Source of the DNA: Citrus sinensis
Lineage: Eukaryota; Streptophyta; Magnoliopsida; Sapindales; Rutaceae
Assembly (NCBI RefSeq): GCF_022201045.2
Contig: NC_068562.1
Location: forward strand, 2,914,001-2,978,000
Direction of reading: 5' to 3'
DNA: 64,000 nucleotides
Part shown: positions 26,001-38,958 of the stretch, piece after piece
Position numbering within the stretch: position 1 is the stretch's first letter
How the letters are laid out: each line of letters starts with the position of its first letter
Notes under the pieces: model-generated
Seen by the model: only the letters and a program-made list of their open reading frames with translations
The model's database searches: none
Told to the model about the DNA's origin: nothing
Program-made: the position numbers and the translations under genes

Positions 26001-28670
26001 CGTGTATTTAGTCAAAAAAAAGATTGGCTACTGGTTCATAGTTTTCCTTCTAAATGTCTTGTGCATGTGGAACCATATGTACTGTTATTTGGACCACTAG
26101 CATACACTGTGATCCTTGTAAATTCATTCCTTTCTTGAACTGATAACATATTCTGAAATTTTTTGTTTCCAATTAATGTCACTGGCAAGCCCAGTTGTGA
26201 ACTCACGCCCTCGGCAATTTCAGGGTCCGAGTTCAACCACCCCCCCCAACAGGAGCTCATTTCTATCCCTTCCAAAAAAAAATTGGATGGGGGTAGATAT
26301 ATCTCTCTAAACATTTGTTAAAAATTTGTTAAAATCTGAAGTAGGCAGTCTATATATACGCTGAATATTCGGAGCTAATGCTCCGTAGATCTATGGGTTG
26401 TGCCACCACTGTCTATATCTAAATTTGTAGATTTAAACAACTTAAAAAAAGAAAAAGCTAATGTCACTTGATTTCTTGAGGTATTAATGGCGGAAATTTG
26501 AGCTTCGCTCTAACAAGCCCATCACACTAGCATAGGTTCACAGAGACGAAAGTTATACTATATGGTAGATTATGCAGCAGCTTGTTATTCATTTTTAGAT
26601 GAGGAAAAAACATGTCTCCAATCAAATTCTTTTTCCGACCTTTTTACAGATGCCTGATGCTGTGGTTGATTACGACTTATCATATGGTAAGTGGAATATT
26701 ATTCAACAGCAGAATATGCTTCGCGAAAGAACTAGAATTTTGTATGGAACAGCCTCTTCTGCAACCATATCTTTGAATGCTAAAAGTGGTGAATCTGTGA
26801 ATGAACTCAAATCTGACAGTGATAACTTGTGGAATGATCTATCTGAGTTCTATTCTTGTGAACAATATGATGTTCCTTCACATGATGGGATTTCGGTTCC
26901 TTTAACAATCATATATTCCCCCAAATATAAAAAGGAGAACCAAAATCCTGGGTTGCTTCATGGCCATGGAGCTTATGGTGAATTACTTGACAAGCGATGG
27001 CGCAGTGAGTTGAAAAGCCTTCTTGATCGTGGTTGGGTCGTTGCATTTGCTGATGTCAGGTCTGTTTTCAAAGTAACTAGTAATGCATTTTTTTTTTTTT
27101 GGGCTCATTTTAGCAGCCTCTTCATTTGTGTTCAAAGTCCTCTTATGGAATATTAATTATTTCCATGAAATTGACCTTTTTATATTTACTATGCATTTTG
27201 ATGAGTGATGACCTATCTTTTAAATTGTAATGCAATGGCTTTTACAATCTGTATCCAGGGGTGGAGGTGGTGGAGGAAAGAAATGGCATCATGATGGCAG
27301 ACGTACAAAGAAGCTGAATTCCATCAAAGATTTCATCTCTTGTGCCCGGTTCCTTATTGAGAAAGAAATTGTGAAAGAACACAAGCTTGCTGGTTGGGGA
27401 TATAGTGCTGGAGGACTTCTGGTAGCTGCAGCCATCAATTGTTGCCCCGATTTATTTCGTGCAGTTGTTTTGGAGGTATAAATGAAGATGCTTTCCTGTT
27501 CTTGTTGCACAATTCTCATCTCGTTACTTATCACATAGTGTAAATTTTGAGAAAGAATATTGTTGTATATCTTCCAAAATTTGTCTAAGGCTCCACTTTT
27601 TACTTTTTGAACAGGTTCCGTTCCTCGATGCAACCAACACTCTTCTCTATCCCATTTTACCACTTATAGCTGCTGATTACGAAGAGTTTGGGTACCCTGG
27701 GGACATTGATGATTTTCATGCCATACGTAATTATTCTCCCTATGATAATATTCAGAAGGATGTATTATATCCAGCTGTATTAGTAACATCATCTTTCAAT
27801 ACACGGTAATATTTCCTAATAATATATGTCAGGCTCTTTTTATCTTTCAAAATATATGGTAGTAAGATGATCACCTTTGCAAGCTTGCTTTTATCCATGT
27901 GCATTCTTCATTTCTCTAACCTTGTAACTATTATTTACAAGGTGCTGTTATTGGAAGCCAAGATGGTGTATGGAAGTTTACTGTCTTTTCAATTTTCATG
28001 TCTGATTATTTAAGATTTTATAGGTTTTTGAATCATTTGATCTGCTGTAATTAGACATAGTTCACGCAAATTAGAGCATGCTTAGAAGGAATTTGGCCTT
28101 AAATCATTTGCAATTATTTCCGCTCTGATAATTGAATGAGGTAATCGGGTATGTTGTCCAATCGATTTGGGTGAGGACACTTTTTGTTCCTTGATGAGAA
28201 GACACAAGATTCCTTTTGCATCACTTTCATGAGAAAACAAATCTAGTCTTTATGTTCCTAATTAATGGCTGCTGTAGGCCTTTTGTACTGAATGTTTTAA
28301 TGTTTTCCGTCAATAAGAAGATAAGTTTGCTCGTATCTTTACAGCAAATAGATTATCCTTTTCGGCCATCTAGAAGCTTAATGTTTTGTTTTACATTTGC
28401 TTCTTTAATGTTTTGTTTTACATTGCTTCTTTCCTTTCCCTTTTCTTAATGTTTGCAATGTCACCAATCTTCAATGTTTGGCATGTTTTCAGATTTGGGG
28501 TCTGGGAAGCTGCAAAATGGGTTGCAAGAGTACGTGAATCTACTATTTATGATCCCAAACGTCCTATACTGCTTAATTTAACAACAGATATAGTGGAAGA
28601 AAACAGATATCTGCAGTGCAAGGAGTCCGCACTGGAAACTGCATTTCTCATAAAAATGATGGAGTCGTGA
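23015..28670 (+). CDS. Prolyl-oligopeptidase-family protein (S9A), probable pseudoenzyme
   Basis: Eleven exons: 23015-23376, 24249-24427, 24595-24817, 24909-25050, 25144-25344, 25553-25684, 25797-25925, 26650-27059, 27259-27475, 27615-27805, 28493-28670. The joined frame is 787 residues. The basic N-terminus, with few acidic residues in the first 45, could be an organelle transit peptide. A beta-propeller region covers about 60-500 and the alpha/beta-hydrolase domain about 520-787. The nucleophile motif GYSAGG is present (Ser near 642), preceded by RGGGGGGKKWH. The usual catalytic Asp of the LHD.RV motif is Asn (SSFNTRFGVWEAAKW, about 727). The usual His-Gly-Gly segment is missing from the C-terminus (DIVEENRYLQCKES). 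The family normally cleaves peptides after Pro or basic residues; with two triad residues gone, peptidase activity is doubtful. It resembles the Arabidopsis At5g66960 subfamily. Intron 7 carries a SINE. Confidence 0.92.
26184..26458 (+). mobile_element. SINE-like insertion in intron 7 of the oligopeptidase gene
   Basis: Flanked by the 10-base direct repeat TAATGTCACT (26174-26183 and 26459-26468) and ending in an A-rich tail (AAAAAAAGAAAAAG). Near its start are a possible box A (GGCAAGCCCAGTTG) and a box B-like GAGTTCAACC about 50 bases further on. The body differs from the other SINEs in the window, so it is probably another family. Orientation is inferred from the tail. Confidence 0.65.
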
Positions 28671-30809
28671 ATTTGGCTTTATCAGTTGATTTCCATGCTT
28701 ATAGAGATGCTAGGTAGGTGGGATGGCTCATCTCTGCAATAGTTACAAAATTCCAAATTGGCCATCTATTGTATAAACCAGCTCCCAATCAGTGCCTGAA
28801 AACAGGATCACTTTCAGTATTTCAATTCCATATGGTGGCTGTGCAATTGATTCGACAGGTTTACGATGTTGAATGATCTAGTTCCTTTTGCAAAAGTGAC
28901 CAATGTAATTAAGACAGGAAGCGTTTGGAATGGGGTACGCATTACACCTTTTAAATTGTATTCATATTGCAAGTTTGTTATCTGTACATGTCAACGTATC
29001 TTATTCATTGATACTTGATGAAGAGAAGCAAGCAATAATGGCTTATAGAAGTGGAGAAGCTTTGCAGATACCATTTTTTATTCATTTATTTGCATGAAAA
29101 ATATTTCCTGATGAAGACATGCAAAATTTTCAAAAATCCTCTAGTTTTATCTTTTTGCGGGCGACTGCGTCTTCAACTAGCTGAAGTTCGTCAACTTTTC
29201 ATTGTCACCAACTACCACTTAAATAGTTAAAAGTTCCCTTCAGAAAGCAGTTTCCGCACAAGTGCTTTCAGAATAATTTTCAAATATTGCTCTGCTTTCT
29301 CATTAATGCAATCTTTTGGGAAGTATTCAGGATTTCCATTATGAATCATACTTGAAGTGTTAAATATAGATCGGGTTAGGTTTTCTTGTTTTGTTTCTTT
29401 ATATTGTTAAGCAGGTTTGATCATTATTATCATGTTTTCAAAGGAAGTTTGCATTGAGCAATGTCCATGTGCACAAAATACCAACTTTATGTTAAAAGAA
29501 TCACTCGAGCTTCCACCAAAATCCCAAAAGAAAGAGAAGCAAAATGAATTGTAACTTCAGCATTATTATTGTGGCAAACAAACTTTATGGATATGGCCCA
29601 ATTGTGATAATTACTGCGAGAAAGTGGCCCCATCAAACAAACTTTGATTTCCTTCACTCTGGAATTGATTATGAAATGAGATGCATCATGCATAGAATGA
29701 TATAATATTCCTATCCTGTTCCCACTGTATCACCGTTTCATTCATGCCTAATTTTAAATAAGCTATCCTTTGTCCGTCCCAAAGAAAACCAGCCGAACTG
29801 CTTAAGCCAGTTCAACTTGAATTTGTAAACAAAAAGTTATTAATTCAAAGTCGAGAAAAAAACTAGACCCAAAATTAAGCTGGTGTCGTGATCTAAATTT
29901 CATGTTAAAACTCAGCTCATGTTCTTAAACTGTCACGAGACCAACTATTCTTTCCTGCAAATCACGGTACCCAAGTATAGGAAGAACAAGGTTTACCAAA
30001 GCAACCAGGCAGAAAGATATGAAGCTTTACCAGATGCTAGGCATTCCTAATTGCTCTGCATCATACACAACTATCATAATTCCCTGTAAATTGAACATTG
30101 TTCACTAGTAGCTACACATTCCTCGCTATGCTCCCTGAACTACAGAAAATTTAAACACCAAACTTCCACCCGTCAGCTTCCAATAATCCCTTCTCGTCCT
30201 GATAAGATAACACATGAGAAAGTTGCATCTAAATTTAAACTACTTGTCTCAGAAGAAACATTCCTCTAAAAGTTCCATTTAACAAGTCCTAACTCCTGTT
30301 TTTCACTTGCTTGTCAAAATCAATTATTGGTTTGTTAGTTCAATTAGATAATCACCAATGCGCAAACTGAAATTGGAGTAGTGGTGAACATGCTACTGTA
30401 TATATATATATTAAACTGCAGCAAGCACAATAAGCTAATTGTTTACAACAGAAAGAAATTCAATTCTGTATAGGACATGAGCAAGACATCAAGCGTAGAC
30501 CGCTCTGCCCATGAAATTCTGCTTTTCAGGTCACCATGACTTTTCCAGATGATACATATATTAAGCCAACTCTACAAGTACCCAAAAGAAGAAAAAGAAA
30601 ATTTTCAAGCAACAAACATGAATTAACAAATTCACCTGCCTTGCAACCAATGTAAATAGTCATGAGGAAATGCAAAAGAATCAGCCACGCAGATCCTGTC
30701 TGGGGCATCCAAAACTTTTGCTTCAACTCACAGATGTCTCCCCAAATGATTTTCTAGGCAGAAGAGATTTGATCTTCCTCAAAACCAGAATAAGATCATC
30801 CATCCCATT
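28671..30809. other. 3' flanks of two convergent genes
   Basis: The first few hundred bases are probably the 3' untranslated region of the oligopeptidase-family gene and the last few hundred that of the minus-strand sulfurase-like gene. A short (TA)n run lies near 30400. A stretch at about 29225-29285 (AGAAAGCAGTTTCCGC, AAGTGCTTTCAGAAT) resembles part of the oligopeptidase intron 1 (about 23590-23640), perhaps decayed copies of one small DNA element. No further gene seen. Confidence 0.4.
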
Positions 30810-33650
30810 TTATGTCTCTGAGCTTTCTTCTACAGTAGGAAGTGCACCCTCTCTGACGAAAGCTGGGTTAAGAAACTTGGCCACGAAAGCCCACAGTTTG
30901 TAGACATCCTCAAAGTTTGTCAGGAAGCCTAGAGAAGCTGTGACAACCTCTACCCGTATAAACCCTCCTTTCCCATCATGTCGGCCATTGTCCATTGGCC
31001 TGCACAGTGTAGTATCATCAAGACTCGAAGACCCACCTTGCTGTCTTGGACTATCCAAGATCCGTATGTGACTAAGAAAACCAATACCTAGGGAGATGCC
31101 CTCCTTTTCAGCTAGCTTCTGAACAACCTCCGGATTTATCAGACCCCTTTCTTTATCTCTCACATTGAAGGCCACAGCTGCACCCCTTTCATATTTTATC
31201 TTGGGGCCATAGATATGAATGAGATGAGCTCTGCTCTCCCCATCTGAATCAGAGAACCTTAGTTGCAGCAATGAGGTCACAAGCCAATTGATTAAAAACC
31301 GCAGACGGCAAGTGGTCTTATTAAGACCTAACATGTTAATATGATCAAGATGCCGGCATATAATCTCTGGTTCTCGGCGGTTCCAGTCTTGTCCATCACC
31401 ATACTCTCCATCACTGCTATAGTCTTCATCATCAAAGCTGGTTACAGATACTTCTCCTGTCTCCATAGTATGGCTTAGGCGCTCTTTACGATTGTCCTCC
31501 ATGCTAAAGGATACCCTCCTCCCTCTGCTAGGATGTTCATCTTCCAAACCAAAAAACCTACCACCTATATATCTACTCCCTTCTCTCCTCCCCAACAACC
31601 TAAATTCACCTTCTGTTTCTCTTCTTATTGCACTCTCCTTGACTTCTGAACAAATCTCAGAAGTCAAACCATTAGCCAGGCCATGATGGTGTGAAGAAGA
31701 ACTTGAATTATTGAGACAAGATCCATTCATGACAGAGTTGGAAGCAAACCCAGTGGAGTCCTTGCTGATACTGGGTTCTTCTTGAATCTCCTCAACACGT
31801 GGACAACCTGAACTTTTATTGTTATTTCGGAAATTATGGGTCATTCCAGAAAATTGCTCTTCCTCAGGAACCTCCTTAACACGGTCTAAATCCTGTGAAA
31901 CTGATAGAACAGCAGCATCAAACGATAACACATGGTGGTCATCAGGAGCGCCAAGGTTTGCCTCTTTGTCATCAAAAATTGGGCTGCCATATATCTTCCA
32001 TGTTGGCTTCGGTGAGAGCCGCTTGTGATTCTTTTTGCCGCTAAACCAAAGGGGAGGCAAGGGAGAGGCAATTTTTTGTTTGTTCAATTGGCCTGCATTA
32101 TCAGAACCCAGTGGACTCTGACCCAAATCGATCCAGAATGAGTTGTCTGATGACTCATCTTCACTGAAGACTGGACTTTTCATCACTTCACCAACTGAAA
32201 TACTTTCAGTTTCTTCAAATATGGTGCTAGTTCCATCCCTATCAGAGCTGTTGTCCTGCTCCATTTCCGTCTCAAATACATCCCTCACCTGAGCAGACGT
32301 AAATGCACCAGAAAAGGCAGGCAACTGCGACCCTGGGCGACTTTCAGATGGTTTATCACCATTTGCAACAACCTCATCATCTTCAACCCCAGCCAATCTG
32401 TCCAGACCATCAACAGAATCACTAAGATACAAAGGATATTCCGGGGTAATCTTCACCATTCCAGAACCCGTTTGTCCAGATTGATTCTGAAGGCTCCCCA
32501 TCACTGATTTCTTTATCAGAAGGCATCCAAAGCCAGTAGGGTCAAACCCAAATACCCTATAGAATGATGTTATAATGAAATCTGGACGGAATAATGACAA
32601 TCCAAGTGAATCCATATCTTTAGGACCCAATGACCCAGCGTCAAGCAAGACATGCCAATGGTTCTGCTGAGCCAGTGCCATCCATTGGTATGAGTATTTA
32701 GCCCCAGTAACTCTAGATTGCACTGGAAACACAAACAGACCAGCAGCAGAATCCTTCTTCCTTCTCTTCTTACTTGAAATTTGCTTTCTCAAATCAGTAG
32801 AACACAGCTTAAGAGTTGGCCATTTAAACCACGCACTGTAAACTTTTGCCCCCTTCTCTTTAGCACTCTGAGCCATCCAATTCACAGACTGGCTCTCATA
32901 ATCAAACATTGTCAACAACTTCTTGTTGGTATGAAAAGGGTATGACTCAGCTAACAATTTAAAGGCAGACCCTCTGCTCACAGTAAAAACAAGGCCATAC
33001 TCATTCTCAGGTATGTTCAAATGATCCATTATCCTAGTCTTTATATCATGCTCAACAGTCCCTTTCTCAGCACCACCATAAAGAGCATGATTACTCAAAT
33101 TTGCAGTTATCTCAGACAAACTAAATGTAGAGGACTCCCAGTAGTGCAAAGTCTGAATATAAGAGAAAAGGCCAAATCCACAGTAATCAAGGCATACCTT
33201 AGGAGACAAATGTGAATACTCATTTGCTCTTAATTGATCAATCTTGTCTGATGACTGGTACTTCGGATACATTGTCAAGAACTTTGACAAAGCTTCACTC
33301 AGGTCAGGAATGCTTTCTTCCGTCTCAAAAACTCGCTCGGCAGCTAAAGCAGTTGCTCGCAAGAATTCACGCTGAGCATGGAGTCTTGCAAGCGATCTTG
33401 ATCGACCTAAGCTCTCATCTTGATTAGCAAGAGGCTCGGATTCAATATCTTGTGATTTGAAGAGTGAGCCATCTTCTGAGGCCTCTTCAAGAGCTTCTCT
33501 AAGCCTGTGTTCTTCAAGTTTTCGGAGAATCGATGGGTTCCTCTTAATATCAACCGTGGAATCAGACCCATCTTTTCTCCTGCTGCTCTTCTTGTCCAAG
33601 ATTAGAGCAGCACAGTGAGATATCGGTTTCCACAGTGAAAGATGCATCAA
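30810..33650 (-). CDS. Mo-cofactor-sulfurase-like PLP-fold protein, single exon
   Basis: One uninterrupted frame of 946 residues. It resembles the N-terminal NifS-like, class V aminotransferase-fold domain of molybdenum cofactor sulfurases, as in the plant At2g23520/At4g37100 group, and has no MOSC domain. The fold region covers about residues 120-385 ([60 protein letters not shown]) and about 780-945. Between them is a long polar, low-complexity insert (about 400-760). The position that in sulfurases carries the PLP-binding Lys (SFYK.FG) is Arg here ([14 protein letters not shown], Arg 365, codon 32556-32558), so normal PLP Schiff-base chemistry is unlikely. Function unknown. The absence of introns is usual for this group as far as I recall. 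The 5' leader contains a long CT repeat. Confidence 0.9.
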   Translation of the reverse strand: MMHLSLWKPISHCAALILDKKSSRRKDGSDSTVDIKRNPSILRKLEEHRLREALEEASEDGSLFKSQDIESEPLANQDESLGRSRSLARLHAQREFLRATALAAERVFETEESIPDLSEALSKFLTMYPKYQSSDKIDQLRANEYSHLSPKVCLDYCGFGLFSYIQTLHYWESSTFSLSEITANLSNHALYGGAEKGTVEHDIKTRIMDHLNIPENEYGLVFTVSRGSAFKLLAESYPFHTNKKLLTMFDYESQSVNWMAQSAKEKGAKVYSAWFKWPTLKLCSTDLRKQISSKKRRKKDSAAGLFVFPVQSRVTGAKYSYQWMALAQQNHWHVLLDAGSLGPKDMDSLGLSLFRPDFIITSFYRVFGFDPTGFGCLLIKKSVMGSLQNQSGQTGSGMVKITPEYPLYLSDSVDGLDRLAGVEDDEVVANGDKPSESRPGSQLPAFSGAFTSAQVRDVFETEMEQDNSSDRDGTSTIFEETESISVGEVMKSPVFSEDESSDNSFWIDLGQSPLGSDNAGQLNKQKIASPLPPLWFSGKKNHKRLSPKPTWKIYGSPIFDDKEANLGAPDDHHVLSFDAAVLSVSQDLDRVKEVPEEEQFSGMTHNFRNNNKSSGCPRVEEIQEEPSISKDSTGFASNSVMNGSCLNNSSSSSHHHGLANGLTSEICSEVKESAIRRETEGEFRLLGRREGSRYIGGRFFGLEDEHPSRGRRVSFSMEDNRKERLSHTMETGEVSVTSFDDEDYSSDGEYGDGQDWNRREPEIICRHLDHINMLGLNKTTCRLRFLINWLVTSLLQLRFSDSDGESRAHLIHIYGPKIKYERGAAVAFNVRDKERGLINPEVVQKLAEKEGISLGIGFLSHIRILDSPRQQGGSSSLDDTTLCRPMDNGRHDGKGGFIRVEVVTASLGFLTNFEDVYKLWAFVAKFLNPAFVREGALPTVEESSET

Positions 33651-34385
33651 AGGTGGGCGTCAAGAACCAATCTTCACAGAGAAAAACCCCGAAAACCAGC
33701 TGAAATTCTACCAAAAAGAAAAAATAAAAAATTTCCACTTTTTAGCCCATCCAATGAGCCAGAACCCAGAAAGCAGAAAAAGAACAGATCTTGAACCAGA
33801 TCAAGAAAGCCCTACGAATGAACAATCTTCGAGAACCCAGCTACAAATTGAGAGTCAAAGAACCAACAAAGAACAGAGAAATGTTAACACTTGGCGAATC
33901 GGAGGACCGAATTCAACAAATATCAGGTGAAAACCCACAAAAGACCCCAGAATTTAACCGATAAAAGAAAGTCAAAACCCATGAAAGAGAAAGGTGAAGA
34001 GAGAGAGAGTCAAAGTCTCCAACCCTAGAACCCAAAAACCAGATCCCAAAATCTACAACGAAGCTCTCACAAACAAGGGGATGACATTAAAAAAAAAAAA
34101 GATTTAAAAAAAAATGTAGAAGGAATATGATTTAAACAAAATAAAAAGCCAAAGACTCCAGCTTGAGAACCCCAAAAACAAAAGCCCTCTCTTTTTCTTT
34201 TTCTCTCTCTCAAGTTTTTTTTTTCCCCCTTTTTCTTTTCTCTCTCACTCTCACTCTCTGTTCACTGCAACAGAGAAATAAAAGCTAAGGGAACCCTTCA
34301 CATGCATCAAATGCTCATTAATAAGTTTTGAGGAAGTAAATCCAAAAGCACACTGGTGTTGAGATATCACCATTCACCAATCACA

Positions 34386-34388
<3 letters not shown>

Positions 34389-34417
<29 letters not shown>
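34389..34417. repeat. (CT)n microsatellite
   Basis: About 14 uninterrupted TC units some 740 bases upstream of the sulfurase-like start codon, on the promoter side. Such GA/CT tracts are common in plant promoters and leaders and are often length-polymorphic. Confidence 0.9.
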
Positions 34418-34418
<1 letters not shown>

Positions 34419-37400
34419 AATCTTTTCGGTTTTCACAATGACCGCCCTTAACAAACAGTGGGAAAGGACATTGACTTTCACAAACCAAATGCAAGTGGTT
34501 TTTACAGTTTTTTAATTAATTATTTAGCATTTTGTTTGGTTTGTTTTAATTTTTTTTAAGTTAATTTTTGTTATTTTATTTTAGGGGGCTGTCATGTAGT
34601 GGGGACCCTTTTAAAAAGGCTTTTTATTTTCCCCCCCTCTATCAACAGTCCTTGCTAAAAGTCAAATAATCAGCTGGCTTGTAAAAGCTGTTTTCTGTCC
34701 ATCTTGGCAAACTTCCTAGAAGTCCAATCCCACAACAAGGCCACCCAGACGCTTGCACCCTGCACCCTCCCTGAAAATTGAATTTGAAATCCCCCCCAGT
34801 TTACTTCATTCACCAGTAAATACACTTCCAACTGCTGCCAATTTTTTATTGGAATTTTGGCCTTGTTTATTTGACACATGAAATTTGTACAACTTTACTA
34901 GCTACAACAAGGGCCAAAATAAGATTTTTCTTTTTCTTGAAATATAGTTTCTTGAAATGCGGTTTCACAATTTTGTTGTTTCTGTGTCTACATTGATTGG
35001 CTTTAGTATATGGCGCTCCATTGCAGATATTAATTAATAAGTATTCTTGTCCACTGTCATTTGCTCTATCAAGTATCAAATCATACATTATGCACATTTT
35101 AAAATACTAGAGAGCTTAAATCCAGAGTTTTCTGGTGACAAACATTTTTTTAATGCATGAATTTAAGTACTGCTTGGGTGTGGCTTTTGGCAGGTGATGG
35201 GTATTGATTATTTTTATTTGTTTTGGTTTTGGCTATGTCATGACTAAGATAATCATCCGTCTTTTTTTAAGTAGAGAAGACAAATAATGCGCAGAACAAA
35301 TCTTACATTATAGATAGGCACACCAATTTTACTAATTGTTTTATTTTTCCGTCATTTTAAAAGCATTTTAGGCTTTACTAACAACCAAAAAAAAAGGGGA
35401 AAATTGGACATTTAGTCAACTATTTCAAGAGGGATTTGATTAAACAAGAAATAATTTAAATAAAAGTCCCAGTTCTCCATCAATGCCCAACTGGCCAACT
35501 CTCTTTCTTTCATCAATCTTAATTTTAGCTCGTAAATTTTAGTTAGAAATTTGGTAAGGCTCTTATGTCATTGAATTATTACTTCGTTTTGACGAATCAC
35601 CTTATTTATGGGACCAAACACTCTCATGGAAGGCAGCCTAAATTTGCAGAGGGTATTTAATAGCATCTAATTATATCATGCATCCCACAAATTTATTATG
35701 ATTGCTACGGCATCTCTATTTAAGATGTTAGGTGTCGTGGGCCTCCGATCTCCGTGGAATAAGATTTGACATGATCCAATTTTCCATTGCGGTCCCAATT
35801 TTAAGTAAATAACTCGACCCTTTAATAATGGAATGTTTTGGCTTTAAATTCAGTAGATTAAGAAAATTAAAATTCGTATGTTTATTAAGAATCTACGGCG
35901 GGCTATGTATAATATTTGTTTCCAATTAATGGTAATGCCGCTTAAAAAAAAAAAAAGGGTCAAGATGATTCTTAATACCAACAACTCTTGGGCAAAAGTA
36001 CAGAGCTGTGAGCTCACAACACAAGCATGCCCCCTTTGGATTCCAATTTCCTGAGGGGACGAACCAGCGCACAAAACCCCAGAATTTTGCCTCGAAAGAG
36101 AAGGGCCAATTGGATTTGGCTTCACTACGGTTCAAATCCTCTATTTGGAGGGACCTAATTGACTAAAGCTTAATAAAGTCAAAAAGGGTAAAAATAAAAA
36201 ATAAAAAAAGACGCTCGGCGCATTATTTATGAGCTTGTGCATCGTTCGAGGCTAAAGATTTAACAATCGTCATCAAGATTCATCTATAACTTTTTTTTCT
36301 TTGCTCTTTGTGTTAGGGTTGAATTGCTGCTAATTTGTATGTCAAAGGTCATTATGGTCTTTACGATTTTTTTATAAGAACATTCTCCCAATCAACTTTA
36401 AATTAAGTAATTAATATTTGGCCTTTAGGTTTCACAGTGAATTAAAACCACCAAGAAGCTTTTGGACTTGAGTAGTGTGGTGCGTTGATGCCAAGCCAGT
36501 AGGGAGAAGAAATAATTTTGAATTGAGATTATTGTCTTTGCTTTTCCTTTATTGACCATCTAAAGTTCCCATGAAAAATTCCTTCTGTTATGAACTTATG
36601 GTGTCTTCATACTTCAATGTGAAGGCCCTTTATCTGTCATGTACAGTCATTCTATATAACACAGTGCGGGTTAGATGCAGTTTATATATAAAAAATACAA
36701 GAGTTTTCTTTTTCTTTTTCTTTTTCTTTTAACAATCATTAAAGAAATCCCATGTTTTTTTTTAAATTAAAAAGAAAAAGAATTCATTTTATCATTCTGA
36801 CATTTCAAGGGAAACAAGCAAAACCCGAGTCAACCCACTTTGTAATTTGTAAAATTCTGAAATTAAAAATACACACACACACATAGATGATAGATGTATG
36901 TTTATCGAATTATCCCAATGATGAAATAATACAAATACAAATAGCTCAAAAGAGATAATTGATTGCCGTTGGATAGGTTAAAAGCAGATTCAATCACAAT
37001 CACTTGTACGTGGAGAGCACGTGCATTACTATAAGTTGTTATTATCGCTATGATTTAAGATCAAGCCCACGATATGATGAAGGTTCATGAGTAGTCAAGT
37101 CAACAATCAAAATACAAAGAGAATAAGCAATGATCATATAGATAACCAGGATATGATGAAGGTTTTTAAACACTTGTAACATTTTCTAGCCAAAGAAACT
37201 CAAGGAAAGCTCAAATAGTCCCAGACAATGACACGTTAGAGGCGACTACTAAAGCGGCAAATGATGAATAGGCTTTTTAAAGGGTATATGCGCAGGCATG
37301 GATGACTTACGTCGCCTGCAACACGAAAAGAATGTTAGCCTGCAACAAGAAAAGAAGTAAATGCTTTGCGCAGTAGTGTCCCTCACTCTCACTTTGCGTT

Positions 37401-38523
37401 TTATTTTGACAAGCCCATGACATACGGCCACGGTGATTAATTAGTGAATGTGATAGTGGGAGGAGACGAAGAAGGCCGAGTCGTGGCTATGTGTGTCTGG
37501 ACAATTTAATGTTTGAACTTTAATAAGCCCAATGAGGACACCAAGCTTTGTTAAAGTTACTTATGGGAGTGGACAGTGGAGAATGAATTATCTTCCTTTT
37601 GTAATCATGTCTTTTGCTTTATGGTGTTTGTCTTTGGCTCTTTCTACCCACTACTTTCGCTTTTAATCCTTTTCATGTCAATTTCTTTTCCTGTTTTCCA
37701 GGTTCTACCGAAAAATTAATTGGGTGAGTGAATATGCACTGGAAGCTTTGCCATTTTTCCTTTTTTTTTTTCTTTAGTTTGGTAGTTCACCATCACCCAA
37801 TTAATGCTGGAGACCGGTTGTGGGGTTGGTTGGAAAAGATTGAAAAAAATAACATGGCCAGCGTGGGTTGGCTGTCGAGACATGTTCATGAATATGGGCC
37901 TCATGAACAGTTGTCTACTTCGAGATCCTACTTTTACCTATTAACACCCGTCTATTATCCTTTTCAAACCCCCCCCCCCCCTTCTTTTTTTTTTTTTTAC
38001 ATTTATATCCTATTTAGTTTCTAAAATAATCTTTATTATATAGTTATTCTTCAGTAAGCCCAGTGAGCTACTCTGTCTTGCCCATTTCGACCTCTTCCAA
38101 CCTCTTCTCGACGTAGCATTTATCTATTGCTTTTATTCCTTAATAAACCCCAGTGAGCGATTCTTTCTCTCCCACAGTCCCACTCCATTTCGAAAAGAAA
38201 TAAAATAGGCACAAAATTTGATTGTCCTTTACCATGTTTATAAAGGCAATAATCTATGAAAACTTTTTACTAAATTATCTTTCTTGCCCAAAAAAAAAAA
38301 AAAATTATGAATAAGTGGATAAAACTTATTCTAAATCAAATTCTTACTCTTTTAATTAACTTCTTTGTTGTTTCAAAACTTTGTAGAATTAAAAAACCTG
38401 TGATGACATTGAGAGCAAAATTCTATGGAAGTTTAATTAGATAAGTTTTAATTTTAATACATTTTAAAATACAAAAGATAAAATTAGAAATTGAACTTGA
38501 AATTGAAATACACATCACTCTTA

Positions 38524-38958
38524 GACTCTATTTGATATTGAAATTGAAACTGTATAAACAGCTTATTTCATAAGTGTTGACAAAACAAATGTTTGGTAAA
38601 TTTTTTAATAATTGCTTATTTAATATTTTTTTTATATTAACTTCTAAAAGCATGTAGAAGGTTGCTTTTATTAACAGCTTATTAAATAAGCCACTATATT
38701 TTTTTAAAAAAAATTATTTTAACCTTAATATTTTAACAAAAAGATAACTATATACTTATATCTATTTTGGTCATTCTATAGTAAAATAACACTTTTGTAA
38801 TAAAACTTAACAAATGCATGCACTCTAATTTTTAAACTCATAACTATCGCAACAATATAATTTACCAAACGAAAAATTAATTTTTTAACCAATAGCTTAT
38901 TTTATTAGTATAATACAAATAACTTATTTCATCAACTACCGCATTCTCAAATCACCCC
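38524..38958. mobile_element. Tourist/PIF-Harbinger-like MITE
   Basis: The 435-base AT-rich element is bounded by TTA on both sides (38521-38523 and 38959-38961). Its ends are imperfect inverted repeats: GACTCTATTTGATATT at the left, and GGGGTGATTTGAGAAT when the right end is read on the other strand. Subterminal inverted matches include TTTGGTAAAT near 38590 against ATTTACCAAA near 38865. It has no coding capacity. The TTA duplication and G-rich ATTTGA termini fit non-autonomous PIF/Harbinger elements. Confidence 0.6.

Noticed and set aside
30810-33650. Considered whether the sulfurase-like gene is an intronless retrocopy
   Set aside because: No poly(A) remnant or flanking repeats seen, and relatives in other plants are, as far as I recall, also intronless.
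36880-37170. GATATGATGAAGGTT present twice about 80 bases apart
   Set aside because: Short similarity in AT-rich DNA with no flanking agreement; probably chance or a minor local duplication.
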